The position numbers and the translations under genes were made by a program. Positions 46,884-59,340 of a stretch of 64,000 nucleotides of DNA are shown here, one piece after another (position 1 is the first letter of the stretch; every line of letters starts with the position of its first letter). The notes beneath the pieces were generated by a model. The model did no database searches. It saw only the letters and a list, made by a program, of their open reading frames with translations, and had not been told where the DNA came from. The stretch spans positions 1 to 64,000 of the forward strand of contig CALNHX010007609.1 of NCBI GenBank assembly GCA_940337035.1. Direction: 5' to 3'. Source of the stretch: Agriotes lineatus (lineage: Eukaryota; Arthropoda; Insecta; Coleoptera; Elateridae).

Positions 46884-47371
46884 TCAGCAGGGACGCCGAC
46901 TAATTCTCTCAATTGCTTTACCTTCGCCTAACCTCAAATTTGGGTAAATGCTTATAATTTGAATTGCGCCTTCGCTGGATGCTAGGATATGCTTGAATCT
47001 TGATAAGCAAGGTCTGGTCTCGTATCCACACACATTTACCGATTCTAACACTGATACTTTTAGATTAACACAGTACCTTAAAATTTGGTGTGTTCTTCGC
47101 AATGTTCGGAAAGGGGATCCAGCTGGTATCTTCTTCTGTAACGGTTTTCCCTGGTGTTTTTGCTGTTGGTCGGTCTCCTGCCTGATGCGTCGCAATAGAA
47201 ATCTCTGGCTTTGGACCCTATTTTTGGCCGGAATTTAATATCGGAATCCTGATGTGATCGGCTGGCAATGATCGTCGGAGGTATTCTCGGTGAAAAATTA
47301 ATTTTATGTTGCGGAAAATCCCACAAACGTTTCCACATAAACTTCAACACTTGGTCAACACAATGATACAC
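46884..47371 (-). other. Unrecognised overlapping frames, repeat-like
   Basis: Two overlapping minus frames of about 100 codons contain RDFYCDASGRRPTNSKNTR and RRYQLDPLSEHCEEHTKF. The DNA around RDFYCD resembles 1470-1500, so this is probably a dispersed repeat, perhaps a retroelement leader. An AATAAAG tract upstream on the same strand (about 47370-47380) would fit an LTR. No domain was recognised. Confidence 0.3.
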
Positions 47372-47734
47372 TTTATTTTAATTTATTATATAAAATCTTT
47401 AATTGAAGTCGAGCACAAAACTACATGTCAAGCTTAATTTAATTATCATTTGTTCTCCCTTATTTTCGTTATTAAAAACAAAATCTCACCTATTACTATG
47501 GTTACCAAGGCACCGTAAATTAGTTTTGATCAAATTAAATACATTATGAAAGTGAATTTGATTACAAATTATATTTACAAATTTCTTATAACTAAAATAT
47601 TGTCCATTTCTTAATTTTAAGTATCTCTTTGCGCCACAATCACCTTTTATTAGTTACTCTGCTCTATTTCACTCGCGTTAATTGCACTGATTATTTTAGA
47701 GTTTATTTCTTAATAATTACTTTTCCTTCTCCTT

Positions 47735-47796
47735 CTGTCTGCTTTTCACTTGCTTCTTCATGTCCATCGGTCTGCTTTTCACTTGCTTTTTATGTC
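47735..47796. repeat. Two-unit direct repeat, 36-bp period
   Basis: TCTGCTTTTCACTTGCTT occurs twice, about 36 bp apart, both followed by T-rich sequence and ATGTC. Confidence 0.75.
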
Positions 47797-48129
47797 TTGC
47801 TGCCTGACTTTCTAATTTGCTCTTTGCAACGTATTATTATTTTCTTCTGGCTTCTTTTACCTTTTTTAGATTGCTTACAATTTCCCTGCTTAGCGATATT
47901 GAAATCTACGCTTCACTGACATGCACTTCGCAAACCTTTTTGTGACTAATCATTTCTTTCGGCTCGGCATTCATTCTGCACAAACCTAATATTTAATTAA
48001 TTTGAACGTCAGCTTCAACCCTGTGAAAAACAATCTTTGCCCTTTGTTTTCTTTACTCAATTCAATTATTAATACGGGCATCTCTTTTCCAATGCATTTA
48101 CTGATTGAAATTTAAGCTTAGTGTTGCAG

Positions 48130-50860
48130 TTACATAAAACACCCCAACTCTGTGCTCATTGACTTGTTACTTAAGTTATACTGCAAGCAGAATCGGGTCG
48201 TGGGCCTAAGACCATCACAATAGATGTCGACCAAAAAATCTAATATACTACTCGTTGCGTTAACCATTTTACAACGCTCGGTTTTATTAAAACCGCTTCG
48301 CGTCGTGCTTGAAAAATTAAAACCTCGATCTGTAAAATGTATCCTACCCACTCATAATGTAAATAACTATTACATATACGTTCAATTGTTCTTTATGTCA
48401 ATCTCTAATTGCTTTCGAAGAAACTTACTACATGAGATGTTGATATTAAACTAACTGGAACATGAAGTATCGTTTGAAATAATTTATGTCATTATGGCAA
48501 TAAGTTGATATTGTTCTAATGTTTAATATATTTATAGGTGCTATAATTATTAACCATGCTAAAACTAATTATCGAATAGCCATTAGGCGCCTCTTTCTCA
48601 AAGACTTGAAGCTAACGAGATTAATGAAGCTGTCCTAAATGCTTTATGCAATGAGTATCCATTCTGTTCCACTATAAGAAGTTCGGTTTGAAAGAAAAAC
48701 ACAAAAAGACCTGGAAGGCCAATTTCGATAATGGCGTCTGAAAATATTGATGCTCGTGGCAATATGATATATTGACCGGCATGGAACCGGGCTGGCGTAT
48801 ATTGCAGAGACTAGTTCCCTCATATTCAAATTTAGACCAATCACTTTAAGAATACAGCGGCAAAAACAAGAAAAAGTATCTTGGGGTTATTCAACTGATT
48901 ATTTTTTCCGTGGCAATTTCAACCAATGAGAAGGCTGGATTTAGTTAAGTTATCTGGTATAATTTCGATTATACAAAATCGATTATACTGGAGTAACTTC
49001 ACTCGGCGACGCAATACTTAACTTTTGTCAACGTGATGTTTTCATGAAGATGACTTTCAGCTAGGTTGATACAAACGTATCGAGCTGTTAATAAAATATG
49101 TATTTGTTCCTATTTTTGAAATTTACTCACAAAATAAACAAATCGAATGCAATGCGTATTTCGAACACATTCGCTTTATACGTCTCAAACTATTTAAACT
49201 ATCAAACTGACACTTTTAATATTGTGCAACAAGTTATCGACATATGACCCCATAATATCGAAGTACTCATAGTATTACTATAATTCGTTGAATTTTGAGC
49301 CAATCGTCATCTGTTAAATTTAGGGCATTGCTTAATACGACCTTCTACCATTTTGACAATATAGTGACTCACGATTTTCCATCTGGTACGAGCGTGTCAA
49401 ATGAACTAATTTAAAAATATCAATTGATTTTTCTAGGTTAGGTCGTGCGTTGTAAGCATAAAAAGCAACAAAAAGTGTGATTGGGACAAAATAAAATAGC
49501 ATTTCGCTCTTTCTAGCATATATTTCAAATTATTTTATTCTCTTCCTAAATATAATTCGTAGTACGCCTAATAATCTACGGACTCGTTGCATTTTCAGCG
49601 TTGAGATTATGACTCATAATATTCATTAAAAAACCATCAATATTAAGCGTGCTATTTATTATATTGCCCCTGACAATAGCCCCGAACGAATACATTTCCT
49701 TAGTTACCATTTGTAAATATGAATATACCTCGGTCTTATTATTTTGCAGGTATAATTTGAACTCAAGATTTTTTGCTCATGAGTAATCTTCCTCGGCCAA
49801 TTATTTTTCCGGCAAAATATTGATCCCTTGATATATTATAAGATTATAACGAACTATAACATTTTTTATAGACACATCCTTGATATTGAGATGGTATGAG
49901 GCCCACAACTTGGCTCTGTTTGCAGTGCAGGATAATTGAGCGATTCAATAAGCACAGAGTTGGGATGTTTTATCTAATTGCAAATTTTAAAACTAAAGTA
50001 AAACAGTAAATGCATTGATAGTGAGATGCGAGAAAGATTAAATTAGTTCGAAAAAGGTACGCAAAGGCAAAGCAAATTTCAAAGGGTTTAGATTGGCTTG
50101 TGACTAAATTAATATAATTCGAATAAGGTTTGCGCACATGTAAAGCCAGACCAATTTATAAAAGTTGTTGGCTGCATTATAAAAAGAGTGTAATTTGTTA
50201 AGTCAAAAGCAAAAGATAGTGAAATTAGTAAGCAAACCAGAAAGGTAAATTAAGCAGGATAATATAATAGAAATATTGCAAAAGAGCAATGCTAGAAGGC
50301 AACAGAAGAGAAAAGATAATGACGCGAAAATGGTGAACTCAAAAATCAGTGCAATAGTGCAAAGCAGAGCAATGACAAAATAAAAATAAAAACGTTTGTG
50401 TGCGCAGCGCTACCGAACGATTTAGTTTAAAAAAAATTGTAAATATAATTCAAGTAATCAAATTTACTTCCATTTGTAACCTCTCTTTACCAAAATTAAT
50501 TTCCTTTAAGATAAGAGAATCATAGTAACCTAGCAACCTGATACTGTTTTGTTGAAGAAACAAGGAGAACGATTAAATTAATTTTTATGTGAAGTTTGTT
50601 AGATTTGTGCTCCACCTTTAAACACATATTTATACCATTAAACGAGCATATTAGCAAGAAAAATAAATTGCCTTTTATTGTGCCCATCACATGAGTGATG
50701 TAAGAGTACATGTGACAGTGTTTGTGAAGGTTTCCGTAGCACTAAAATATAATATTTTCCAATATCTTTTCCGAGGACATTGACTGCCGTTCAGCTGGGA
50801 TTTCCGATAATCGTTCCCGGCAAAAGTAAGAATCTAGAGTGAGAGGCTTGCACTGCATCA
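48130..50860. other. Featureless AT-rich DNA
   Basis: Chance frames up to 76 codons, no motif. No 3' partner of the LTR at 50899 was found here. Confidence 0.45.
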
Positions 50861-50874
50861 CGTCGGGGAGGACT

Positions 50875-50892
50875 GCCCCACGTTGGGAGCCA
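50875..50892 (-). promoter_or_regulatory. Retroelement primer-binding site
   Basis: On the minus strand TGGCTCCCAACGTGGGGC has the TGG start of a tRNA-complementary primer-binding site and is six bases after the LTR end. It differs by one base from the TGGCGCCCAACGTGGGGC form I know from insect Ty3/gypsy elements. Confidence 0.65.
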
Positions 50893-50898
50893 TTTTAG

Positions 50899-51499
50899 TG
50901 TAACACCAAAATTATTTATTTTATATGCCACGGCAGCTACCCTTGCTGAAGCAGGTAGTAGGTTAAATAAAAGTCATGATGAGGGGTAATTTGAGTTTAA
51001 TGTGGTTGTTATTAGTATTTGCTAGGCATGGTTTTAATAGTGTGAAACGACATTAGATGTGAAAGTTAAAACTTATCTGTCCTTTTGTTCGAATTGCTCT
51101 AAACACTAGCGAATCCAATCTTCACGATAATCAGTTATGTAGGCGCTCCTCGGAACGTGCAGCACCTTGGTTTCATTTATGGAAAACGGCCATTAGGACG
51201 CCCATGGATGGGTAGATGCGGTTGAAATTTATTTGAACGTGGCTCCAAATTTGACCCAAACTAGAAACCGGTTGGTCGGTTTCTAGTATTCAAAAGGTAA
51301 ATTTAGGGTGCTTAAAACATGTTTGTGAGCAGCCCTTCAGAAAATGTAGGTACCGCAGAAATGCGTGTGGTTTCTAGGACGGCTTCGGCAAAAGTGCCTT
51401 GAGGCCGATGGCCCTGAAATTTTACAAATTTTCGGACACGCACCGTTAGAGCAATTCGCGTATCATTCTTAACATATCCCAAGTTATTTTTATGTTACA
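50899..51499 (-). mobile_element. LTR of a Ty3/gypsy-type element (5' LTR)
   Basis: The 601-bp block begins TGTAACA and ends TGTTACA, the perfect inverse needed at LTR ends, and is followed on the minus strand by the primer-binding site at 50875-50892. An ATATAAAATAAAT tract near its minus-strand 3' end may be the polyadenylation region. The internal genes and the second LTR are not visible, so the copy is truncated soon after the primer-binding site. Confidence 0.65.
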
Positions 51500-53555
51500 A
51501 CGTCACGGACAGCATCTGCAGCGAGGGGACCGTCTCCAGCAGAAGATCCTGGCAGCATTCAGAACGGGCAGCTTAGAAGTCTGCAAACGAGGTACGATAA
51601 ATCCTGCAAATTTAAGTGTGGTGTGTCGGAAACCCATTAAAATCCGAGGATGCGGAGTGGCTTAGCGTTTTCCCGAGGCCCCATTTGCTTCGGTTTCTCG
51701 AAAAATCGAGTAGCGTCGGTGGATTGCCCGAATTCGGCTTAGAACCCAAGCGAACAAAAACAAGTACGTCACGAAACAAGCAAGGCGAGGTGTACCTACG
51801 TCATCACTGAAACAAAATTTGAATAATTACCTGACGCGTTTCTCACGGTAATTTCACTTTTAAAACATTCAAATACGCTGTCACCACTAGCGACATTTTC
51901 TGTCATTTGTCAAAATCAAGGACTTTTTGATCTACCAAGAACCGCGCGATCGAACTACTGAGTTCGCGAATAAAATAAAGTCCGTTTATGATCCGAACCC
52001 AATGAGATTTGAGTTTCATGCTTGCCTTGTAGTTAGCCAAATCAGTTTTGCAGATTGGATAAAATATAAAAGAGGCATACAACCATTTATTTGTGTAATC
52101 ATTTATTACATTTCGCTTTTCATCAGCCACAATTTAACTTATTAGATTTTATTTAAAATTCACAAACAGATAACCATTTTATTGCATTTATTGGCCCGCA
52201 ACAAGGAGTATAGACCCTTTTTATCACAATATAGTTGATAATGAAGTGGATATGTTAAAAAATGCCTGAACTCCTACCAAAAATATAAACCATCAAATGC
52301 AAAATTATTAAAACAAGTTTTATTGATAGGTTGGTTGGAAAAGCAAGGAACTACAATCAGTATTCTCAAATGCATTATAGACAAAATGGGGGCAGTACTA
52401 TTGTAACAACGAGAATACATAATGAACACGTTCAAACGTTCTTTACTTTCAAATTTAAAAGAATTAATCAATCAGCATTTTGAGTCGGTGACATATTCGA
52501 GGTCTTGATTTTTAGATGCGGAAAAATTGTACCTGGAAAATTGAGCAACATTAAAACATTGTTGTAGTAAATTAATAGATTTAATATGAAAATACATTAA
52601 ATAATAAAATCTTTTTTCCTTAACCGGCGTTTTCTATTTCACGCCCCGCAGATAAAATGTAACTGGTATAAATCACAATATATATATTGAAAAACGAACC
52701 AGTTAGACATGACTATAATTGTATCGAATTCCATAAGATTTTTTCCAAAATTAGGTCGGCAAAGAAGTTATATTTTGCGATACGATTTGCAAAATATTTA
52801 CACTCCAAAATACGTTTGAATGAACATAAATCAATAAATGTCGTCCACAGATTTTTTAAAATAGCATAATTTATCTTAAGTGCACGAACAAGCCATAGTA
52901 CCAGTGCTTTTATCGGTTCAGTAAAACCGGAGTAATTTACTTTATATAGCTCGTGTGTACTAAATCACCAGGTACCATTTTCACTTGCTACCTGTATTAT
53001 ATTTCTAAAGCTAACATTTTGATGACTGCTCTGTAGATTTACGGCCTGAACTGCAAATTGCGAAATAATTTACAAACACCTTGCTGCATCCTTCGACGTA
53101 ATAAGATAATAAATTATATTTGTTAAAAATTATAATACATATAATAACTAAGAATATTTCAACACATAGAATGAAACGGCATAAAGTAAATGTTGGTGAA
53201 ATGGTTACGAAACGGCAAACGGAAATAGGCACTGTTGCACTGCAATCTACTTCTATGAACTGAAGTGACCTGGCAAACTAGCTTATTGGCAAAATGGCAT
53301 CTTCCGTAACTTAAATAAATCAACATATCTTTGACAATGCAATAAACAATCGATAAACATATGTTTGTCGTCAATTATACATTTAAATAACTACACTAAT
53401 GTCTTGTTAACGTTAGCTATCGGTGTTTCGCGCGACAAGAAACCAAATTAACAAAACAAAATTCCTCTTTCAACTCGCAACATATTGATTATTGATTGGC
53501 ATTTAATAATAATTGTAAATATGTAGTAATAAACTAATAAATATATTTGTTTATG
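51500..53555. other. No gene; GC-richer patch at the start
   Basis: 51500-51900 is CpG-rich compared with its neighbours and has a 64-codon frame without known motif. The remainder is AT-rich and empty. Confidence 0.35.
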
Positions 53556-55130
53556 TAAGTATCAGTGGGATGTATTAATATTTTATTTGAAATGTTTAGA
53601 AAAAGCGTTGCGCTAAAACAGCTCCGACCCCCTTTCGGCCATCAATTTCGCTTTGACAACCGTGTGGTTGAAACGCGTACAATTCCTCAAAGGGGACAGA
53701 CCGATGCCCCACGAATGGGAAAGTTAACAAAGCTAACGATGACAACGACGACCAATAGCTCGTAAGAATGATAATCGACAACTACCTTAAACTTAGTAAA
53801 TCGCCAAACACACACACACGCTAACTAGCCGTAATACACTTACCTCCATCATGCGGTTCTATCAGAAACTCCATAAAAAATATGAGATCGGTCAAAGAAA
53901 TAGAGATCCATTCAAAGCATTTATGGTGGATGTTCAATTGAAACAAACAATTGTTTGGGAAGACAAACAAAGACGAGAAGACGGTTACGGTTTTAAGCTA
54001 TTTCCTCCTTAAACAAGCAACAAATTCAAGTAAAGTAGTACGCACATTTTTTTTCTCTTTCGATTGATACCACTATCAATCCTATCAATTGAAGCGGCAA
54101 GCAGGAATCTGCATTTATACGATTTCCCTATGTTCGCACCTAAAGTGAAACACTCGGTATAAGGAAAACTGAAATATTTAATAATATCTATAAATAAATT
54201 GTTAGCATCATCCATTTCAACGATTAAACAGATTGATTTGTTCCGATCCTTGTATTTTATTGTTAGAGCTGACCGCTCCGTCATTCCCTCTGTATCTTAA
54301 TAGATAGTTGTTTTGGGATACGGCCATCGTCCATTATGTTTAAATAATCGCGAGTACTGCAATGCTTCTTATTAAACAAGTATAATATACTAATTCACAT
54401 AAAAATAAACAAAATGTGACAATCTGTTGTCTGAAACAAAGAAGTCTGTTTGAATATAATAATAATATAAAAACAGTGCTACAATCGACTCCATTATAGC
54501 ACTGCTTTCGATTTTATAATATTCATGGCGGTTTTTTTAATATCTAGTTTCAATACTAAAATGAGTAGCGAAAAGTCTAGAATAAATAACGGTTTCAGGA
54601 AAAAATGCAAATTTCACGATATCTCGATTAAAAAAACATAATGTGCACCTTGGCATTGAAATTTCTTTTTATCCCTCATGCGTATTATTTGTCTCAACCT
54701 TAAAAGTCCTTGTAACTAAATCCAAATTCGTAATAAAAGGTTATTAAAATATATCTATAAGGGGGCTGATCAAAAATGGGCCAGAAACAACGAGCAAAGA
54801 GCTCAAACGTTTGCTACGCACCTTTAACATATTTTCGAACCGAAAAAAGAGCAACAAAATGAAATAATTGAAGAACAAGTTGTCCAAAAAAATGAAGATG
54901 ACACGACTCGGCGTAAGCCTCGTATGTGCGAGAGCATGGCTGGTGTCAAGAATGGAGTTTCAATTCCATTCACCCAATTAGCTCAGCACTAAAGGGTGTG
55001 GACGAAGGGTAGTCGCAGTGGAGCTGCCGTTAAAAGAATAGCGATTGATTAATTTGTGTTGTTTAAAGTTTAAAATTACTAGTTACATATTTATTATTTA
55101 CAAAACTAAATGGAATAAAGAATTAACATT
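53556..55130. other. No gene; possible exon-like patch at 53600-53760
   Basis: A GC-richer patch at 53600-53760 follows an acceptor-like TTTAG and encodes LRPPFGHQFRFDNRVVETR, which I do not recognise. A CACACACACA tract lies at about 53809-53819. The rest holds nothing recognisable. Confidence 0.3.
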
Positions 55131-55252
55131 ATATAGTTTGACGATAGTTAAGGTGTCTCGGTGGGCGAGACGTGGGGCCATTGGGGATTGCAACGTTGAC
55201 GGTGAGCTGCTCGACGAGGGATGGTCGGATACTTGGCTAACCAGGTGAACTT

Positions 55253-55475
55253 CTTGGAGTCGTGCAGATAACAGCTGGTGGAGGCACACTCCGGTCGCAA
55301 GCAGCTGGAGCGAACCTGGAGCTTGAGGGGCTTGGAGCCGTGCAGAAAACAGCTGGTGTAGACACACTCCGGGGAGCGGACCTGGAGCTTAGGGCGCCTT
55401 GGAGTCGTGCAGAAGAAAACTGGCGGAGACACACTACGGTCGCAAGCAGCTGGAGCGGACCTGAAGCTTGGGGCG
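55253..55475. repeat. GC-rich minisatellite, three units
   Basis: Units begin CTTGGAGTCGTGCAG at 55253, CTTGGAGCCGTGCAG at 55331 and CTTGGAGTCGTGCAG at 55398, lengths 78, 67 and about 78 bp. The middle unit lacks about 12 bases (the TCGCAAGCAGCT block). The open frames across it derive from the repetition. Confidence 0.9.
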
Positions 55476-55836
55476 TCTTTGGCGAAGCCAGATTGACCCT
55501 CCTTGGAAAAGGCGGCGAGTCAGATCTTTTAGAACCTAGAGCGGGTTTCGAAGCAAAGTCTTCTCTTGACTCGGATCTTCTAGCAGACGTAGTAAATCGG
55601 GTACGCTTCTGGCAGCAGTGATGGGAGGCGTCGGCTGGCTGGCGCGGGCAAACGACAAAGGTTGGACCCAGTGCTGCTTTGGCTGAACGTTGATGGTTGC
55701 TGGGGTTTGCAAGCCGCACATAGGGAATGCGTGCTTTACAGTTGGAGCTGTTGGCGGTTGTTACTCTCGGACACACTGATGGAGGTGCGAGTTCGGAAGC
55801 TTGAACTGTTGAATGTACAGGCATGGCTGAACTTTA

Positions 55837-55855
55837 GTTCGAGCCCCAGGTGCTA
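55837..55855 (-). promoter_or_regulatory. Possible primer-binding site
   Basis: The minus strand reads TAGCACCTGGGGCTCGAAC, complementary to a tRNA 3' end including the TTCGA loop, with one mismatch in the leading TGG. It follows a CAATCA that could be an LTR end. Confidence 0.4.
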
Positions 55856-56269
55856 GTGATTGCAGGCAGAGCCAAACGAATCGTTCGAACTACTGATCCC
55901 AAATTTTTGAAGCTCAAATTCACTGTCCCTATATAAGATCTCGACGTCTGGTCTCGCCTCCGTCATTTTAATTTTCTGCGAAAGTGGGAGATTTTTGGCC
56001 CATTTCCTCGCGTATTTGATGAGTTGGGCATAACTTTTTCATTAATGATTGCTTTGTCCCTGCGTATGTATATTTTGGCCTACTTAACTAGCGCAAACTG
56101 CATTTTCTAGTTTTTATTAGTGTCTGTGATAAAATTAGGCTTGGTGTCGAGGCGTGTTGGCTGACAGATGAAAAATGGGCTGATCTTTATGAATTGTATA
56201 AAGAATGGCTCATGATCGGATGTCAGCGTCATATCAAAGAGATCAAACTTGCCACCCTTAGAGAGGCCA

Positions 56270-56880
56270 GAAATGAAATAAAAAATAATATACATTGTAG
56301 CTCTAATAACAGAAGACGTGCTAAAGCATTTACCGTTGAAAGGTGTAGTAAAGCTTACCAACCTTATTAATGTTGCCTTTAGACTAAACTATGTATCCAG
56401 ATTGTGGGAAGTGGGGGAGAGTAAAGCCAAGAAAACGACCGCATGAAGCTACATCATATAAGTCAATTTTATTGCTGACAGCTATATCTAAACTTTTTTT
56501 TTTAATTTTAAGCAAACAACTAAAAGCGATAATATAGAGAAAACAACTTGATTCCAAACCATCAATTTGGATTTAGAAATTAACACCCGACAATTTATCA
56601 GGAATATAACTCATATAAAAAGTCTGCTCCACAATATTCTTCAAAGTGGCGCAAGTCTTTTTTAAGGTTTTTGTTGACGGGTTAAGCTATAAGTTGAAAA
56701 CTCTTCTGGCCAAACAATACAGAGAAATGCTCAAATCATACCTTACAAAAAAATTCTTCAGAATCAAGCAAAAATATGCTTATTCTGAACTTAAAAAAAT
56801 CAAAGTGGGAGATTCACAAGGAAGTATACTAGGATCGATCATGTATCTACCATACTGTACCAACTATTGCAACTCAACTT
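56270..56880 (+). pseudogene. Jockey-type RT relic, first part
   Basis: VLKHLPLKGVVKLTNLINVA and FRLNYV come first, then, in another frame, PRKRPHEATSYKSILLLTAI and KQLKAIIQRKQL, then KVCSTIFFKVAQVFFKVFV (motif A with both Asp lost), LLAKQYREMLKSYLTKKFF and GDSQGSILGSIMYLPY (GVPQGSVLGP motif). This is jockey wording throughout. At least two frame changes and the damaged motif A show that it is dead. It ends about where the YTND-LP segment starts. Confidence 0.8.
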
Positions 56881-56899
56881 AGAAGACTCACATAACTCC

Positions 56900-58330
56900 G
56901 ACTAACTCAATCTTCGGCTGCGATATGGGTATGATAAATGTGGAATTTTTGTTTACTTCACATTCGCATAAAGGCTTTACGTTTACTAAGAAAGAAGTAT
57001 TGGGCGCCAACAACTTTATTTAAATTGTTAATTTTAGTTAATAAAATTTATGTACATTCATTCATATAATTGATGGGTCATGTTAATGGTTAATTATGAG
57101 TTTAATATAATAAAGGTTTATTTACTATGGCAGTTTCTGTACGATACTTTATACGGAAATATCGAATTAGAGTTCTTATCAGTTTGATCTACATTAATTA
57201 ATCGATCAAGGGTCTTATAGAAATGTTTTCTTTTTTTTTCGGAAATTCGTCACCTTTAGGTAAGATAAATTTAAATTTAAAGAGCTCTTTATACCCTCTT
57301 AACCTATTTATATCTTTAATGAAGGCTGTTAAATGATTGACCGGCTAACTCAATTCACATTTCTAAAGTATAAGAAATGCCCATTATTTGACAGAAAGCT
57401 GCAGTATAACATAAACCCCTATTTGACATTTACAAATATAACCTGGTTTTTAGCCTCGTTACTGAAAATGTAATTAAGTCTTCTTATTACATTATTATGA
57501 AGATATTTTCAGCAGATTCAGTTTCATATGCACATTTTAAACTGGTAACTTGACATATTTTGGGTTATGAATAAACTGAATAGTTTATATAATTTTCATG
57601 CGGTTTAGGACTAACCTAACTTAACAAAGGAGACGATCCTATGCTGCTAGGAACTGTTACCTTGTCCATCGAGTTGAACTCTACTTAACAGGAAACAACC
57701 CTATGGCCAAACCAATGAAGCGGCTTTTCGAGTGAGGAGCTCTTAAACGAGAATTAATGTTGGTCTAACATTGTCTTTCATTTCTGTTGGGCTCTTCAAA
57801 ACGGTTTCACCGAGATTCCGGGTAACTCTATCCCACTGAATCATGACGTCCCGTGCTCAAAGATAGCAAAGAATAACAGGGGAAGCAAAAAGCTAAACCA
57901 AAGACATTTTCTATTAGGATATGAACGGATCGCCCAATGTATTTACCTACCAGTTAATTGGTAACTGCTGTTTCTATTAAGAAACTGCCCAATAAATTAG
58001 TTCTATTTGCCTGAAAAATCATTACTTCTTAATATAATGTAGACTTAGATTAATTATAACCTTACAGATGAAAGTTTCTAATTTTGTATCTTTTTAAGCT
58101 GGGAATCAGCTCTTAATTTATTTGCTGGTAGACGCTATCAAGCCGCAATTTGTTTTTTGTTCAAAACAGGAAGTGGTTTCCTCTTTTATTATTAATTCAA
58201 AAATTCTCAAATTAGCCTTCTATTTGAAATGAAAAAGAGTTAGATGAATATTATGCAACCTGTATTTCTCCTAAGTGCTTTAAGTAACTATCAGGTTTTG
58301 TGATCATTCAGATTTATTATATTTTAGTAG
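56900..58330. other. Featureless AT-rich DNA between jockey relics
   Basis: No gene or transposon end was recognised in this 1.4 kb, which separates two jockey fragments of the same strand. Confidence 0.4.
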
Positions 58331-58334
58331 CTCA

Positions 58335-58690
58335 ACTTTGGAATCCTACAATACACCAGTGACTTCCCAGAGCTAGAAAATAATACTGTAGCAACGTTTG
58401 CTGGTGATACCGCGATACTAGTACTAGTAAACAACAACAACGAAGAATTTAGAGAAAAACTGCAAACGGCTATCACCCAAATACATAACTGGACAAAAAA
58501 TAAAGAATCAAATTTCGAAATGTGTTCACATTTATTGCACAAACAGACGTTTAGAACACTATCAACCACCAACCAGTAACATATGCAAACACTGCCAAAT
58601 ACTTTGGAATAACCCTACACATCAAGCTTCTATAAATAGCCCACGTCAGAAAGAAAAGAAAAGAACTAGGCTTTAAATATAGTAATATAA
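58335..58690 (+). pseudogene. Jockey-type RT relic, catalytic core part
   Basis: YTSDFPELENNTVATFAGDT stands for YTSDLPxxENxTxATFADDT: the catalytic ADD is changed to AGD. AILVLVNNNNEEF, KLQTAITQIHNWTKN and, in another frame, PVTYANTAKYFGITLHIKLL and AHVRKKRKELGFKY follow. Jockey clade. It could be the continuation of the relic at 56270-56880 after an intervening 1.4 kb, or a separate copy. Confidence 0.75.
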
Positions 58691-58719
58691 TCGGAACCGA
58701 TGTCACTTCGGGTGTATTT

Positions 58720-59265
58720 ACGAATATTTTATGCAGGAAAATGTCTTGTTATTTTTAAATTAATAAAAAGAGTGAAGTAATTTAGTAGTATTCCATTACT
58801 ATTAAGTGTTACTTCTTTGTGATTACCTTTAATACGCTCTTTTAGTATATCTTCAAGACGGGCATTAAAATCACCAAAATTATTACGTACTCGTTTATGT
58901 TGTTACTATTTACTATGTTTTGCAAATTGTAGTAGAATTCTTTCGTATCAGCTCGAGCTCCATCTTCTAGGCTGTATATCCCTATTAGTGTTGCATAACC
59001 TCTTTTTGCTTTATAGTAGTATTCGTTTATTTATAAACTGTGTATTATCGTTTTCCATTTTCTTTATGTGATATCGCTATTCTTGCTGCTGCAGTGAAAT
59101 CAGCTGCTACACCAGTATATATTTATTACTAACTCCAATGAACTCTGCAATTTCTCCATTGTTTCTGTTATGTCCACATTCAATGCTCTTACTTCCTGTT
59201 CTAATTCTATTTATTTATGTGCTAATCTTCTAAAATTCCAGACACCTATTCTATTTATTTCTGCA
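58720..59265 (-). pseudogene. LINE endonuclease N-terminal fragment, inverted
   Basis: Read leftward: RIGVWNFRRLA, IELEQEVRALNVDITETMEK (start of the endonuclease, Glu in ITET), YATLIGIYSLEDGARADTK, then after a frame change FGDFNARLEDILKERIKGN and NSNGILLNYF, LKITRHF. The GDFNAR catalytic motif is intact, but stops interrupt the frame. It lies head to head with the RTE-like element at 59341-61796 and is homologous to its first 45 codons, but too diverged to be the same insertion. Confidence 0.7.
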
Positions 59266-59340
59266 GTTCCTAATGTTTAATCTTTAATTGTGGCACATGT
59301 CTTGGACTTACCAAGCTTTAAATTTTTTATTATATGAGAA

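Larger units (their letters stand above)
55140..55857 (-). mobile_element. Candidate LTR-retroelement leader, minus strand
   Basis: GC-rich DNA with a 195-codon minus frame (55824-55237) rich in Ser, Pro, Arg and Ala and without known domain. Its minus-strand 5' edge carries a primer-binding-like site (55837-55855) one base after a CA terminus at 55857. This is how an internal region starts after a 5' LTR; the LTR would lie to the right (from 55857), where a TATA-like TTATATAG occurs near 55933. The outer LTR end and TSD were not found. Confidence 0.35.

Noticed and set aside
55262..55621. A 119-codon plus-strand protein
   Set aside because: Three-unit repetition in GC-rich DNA opens several frames on both strands at once; no family is recognisable.
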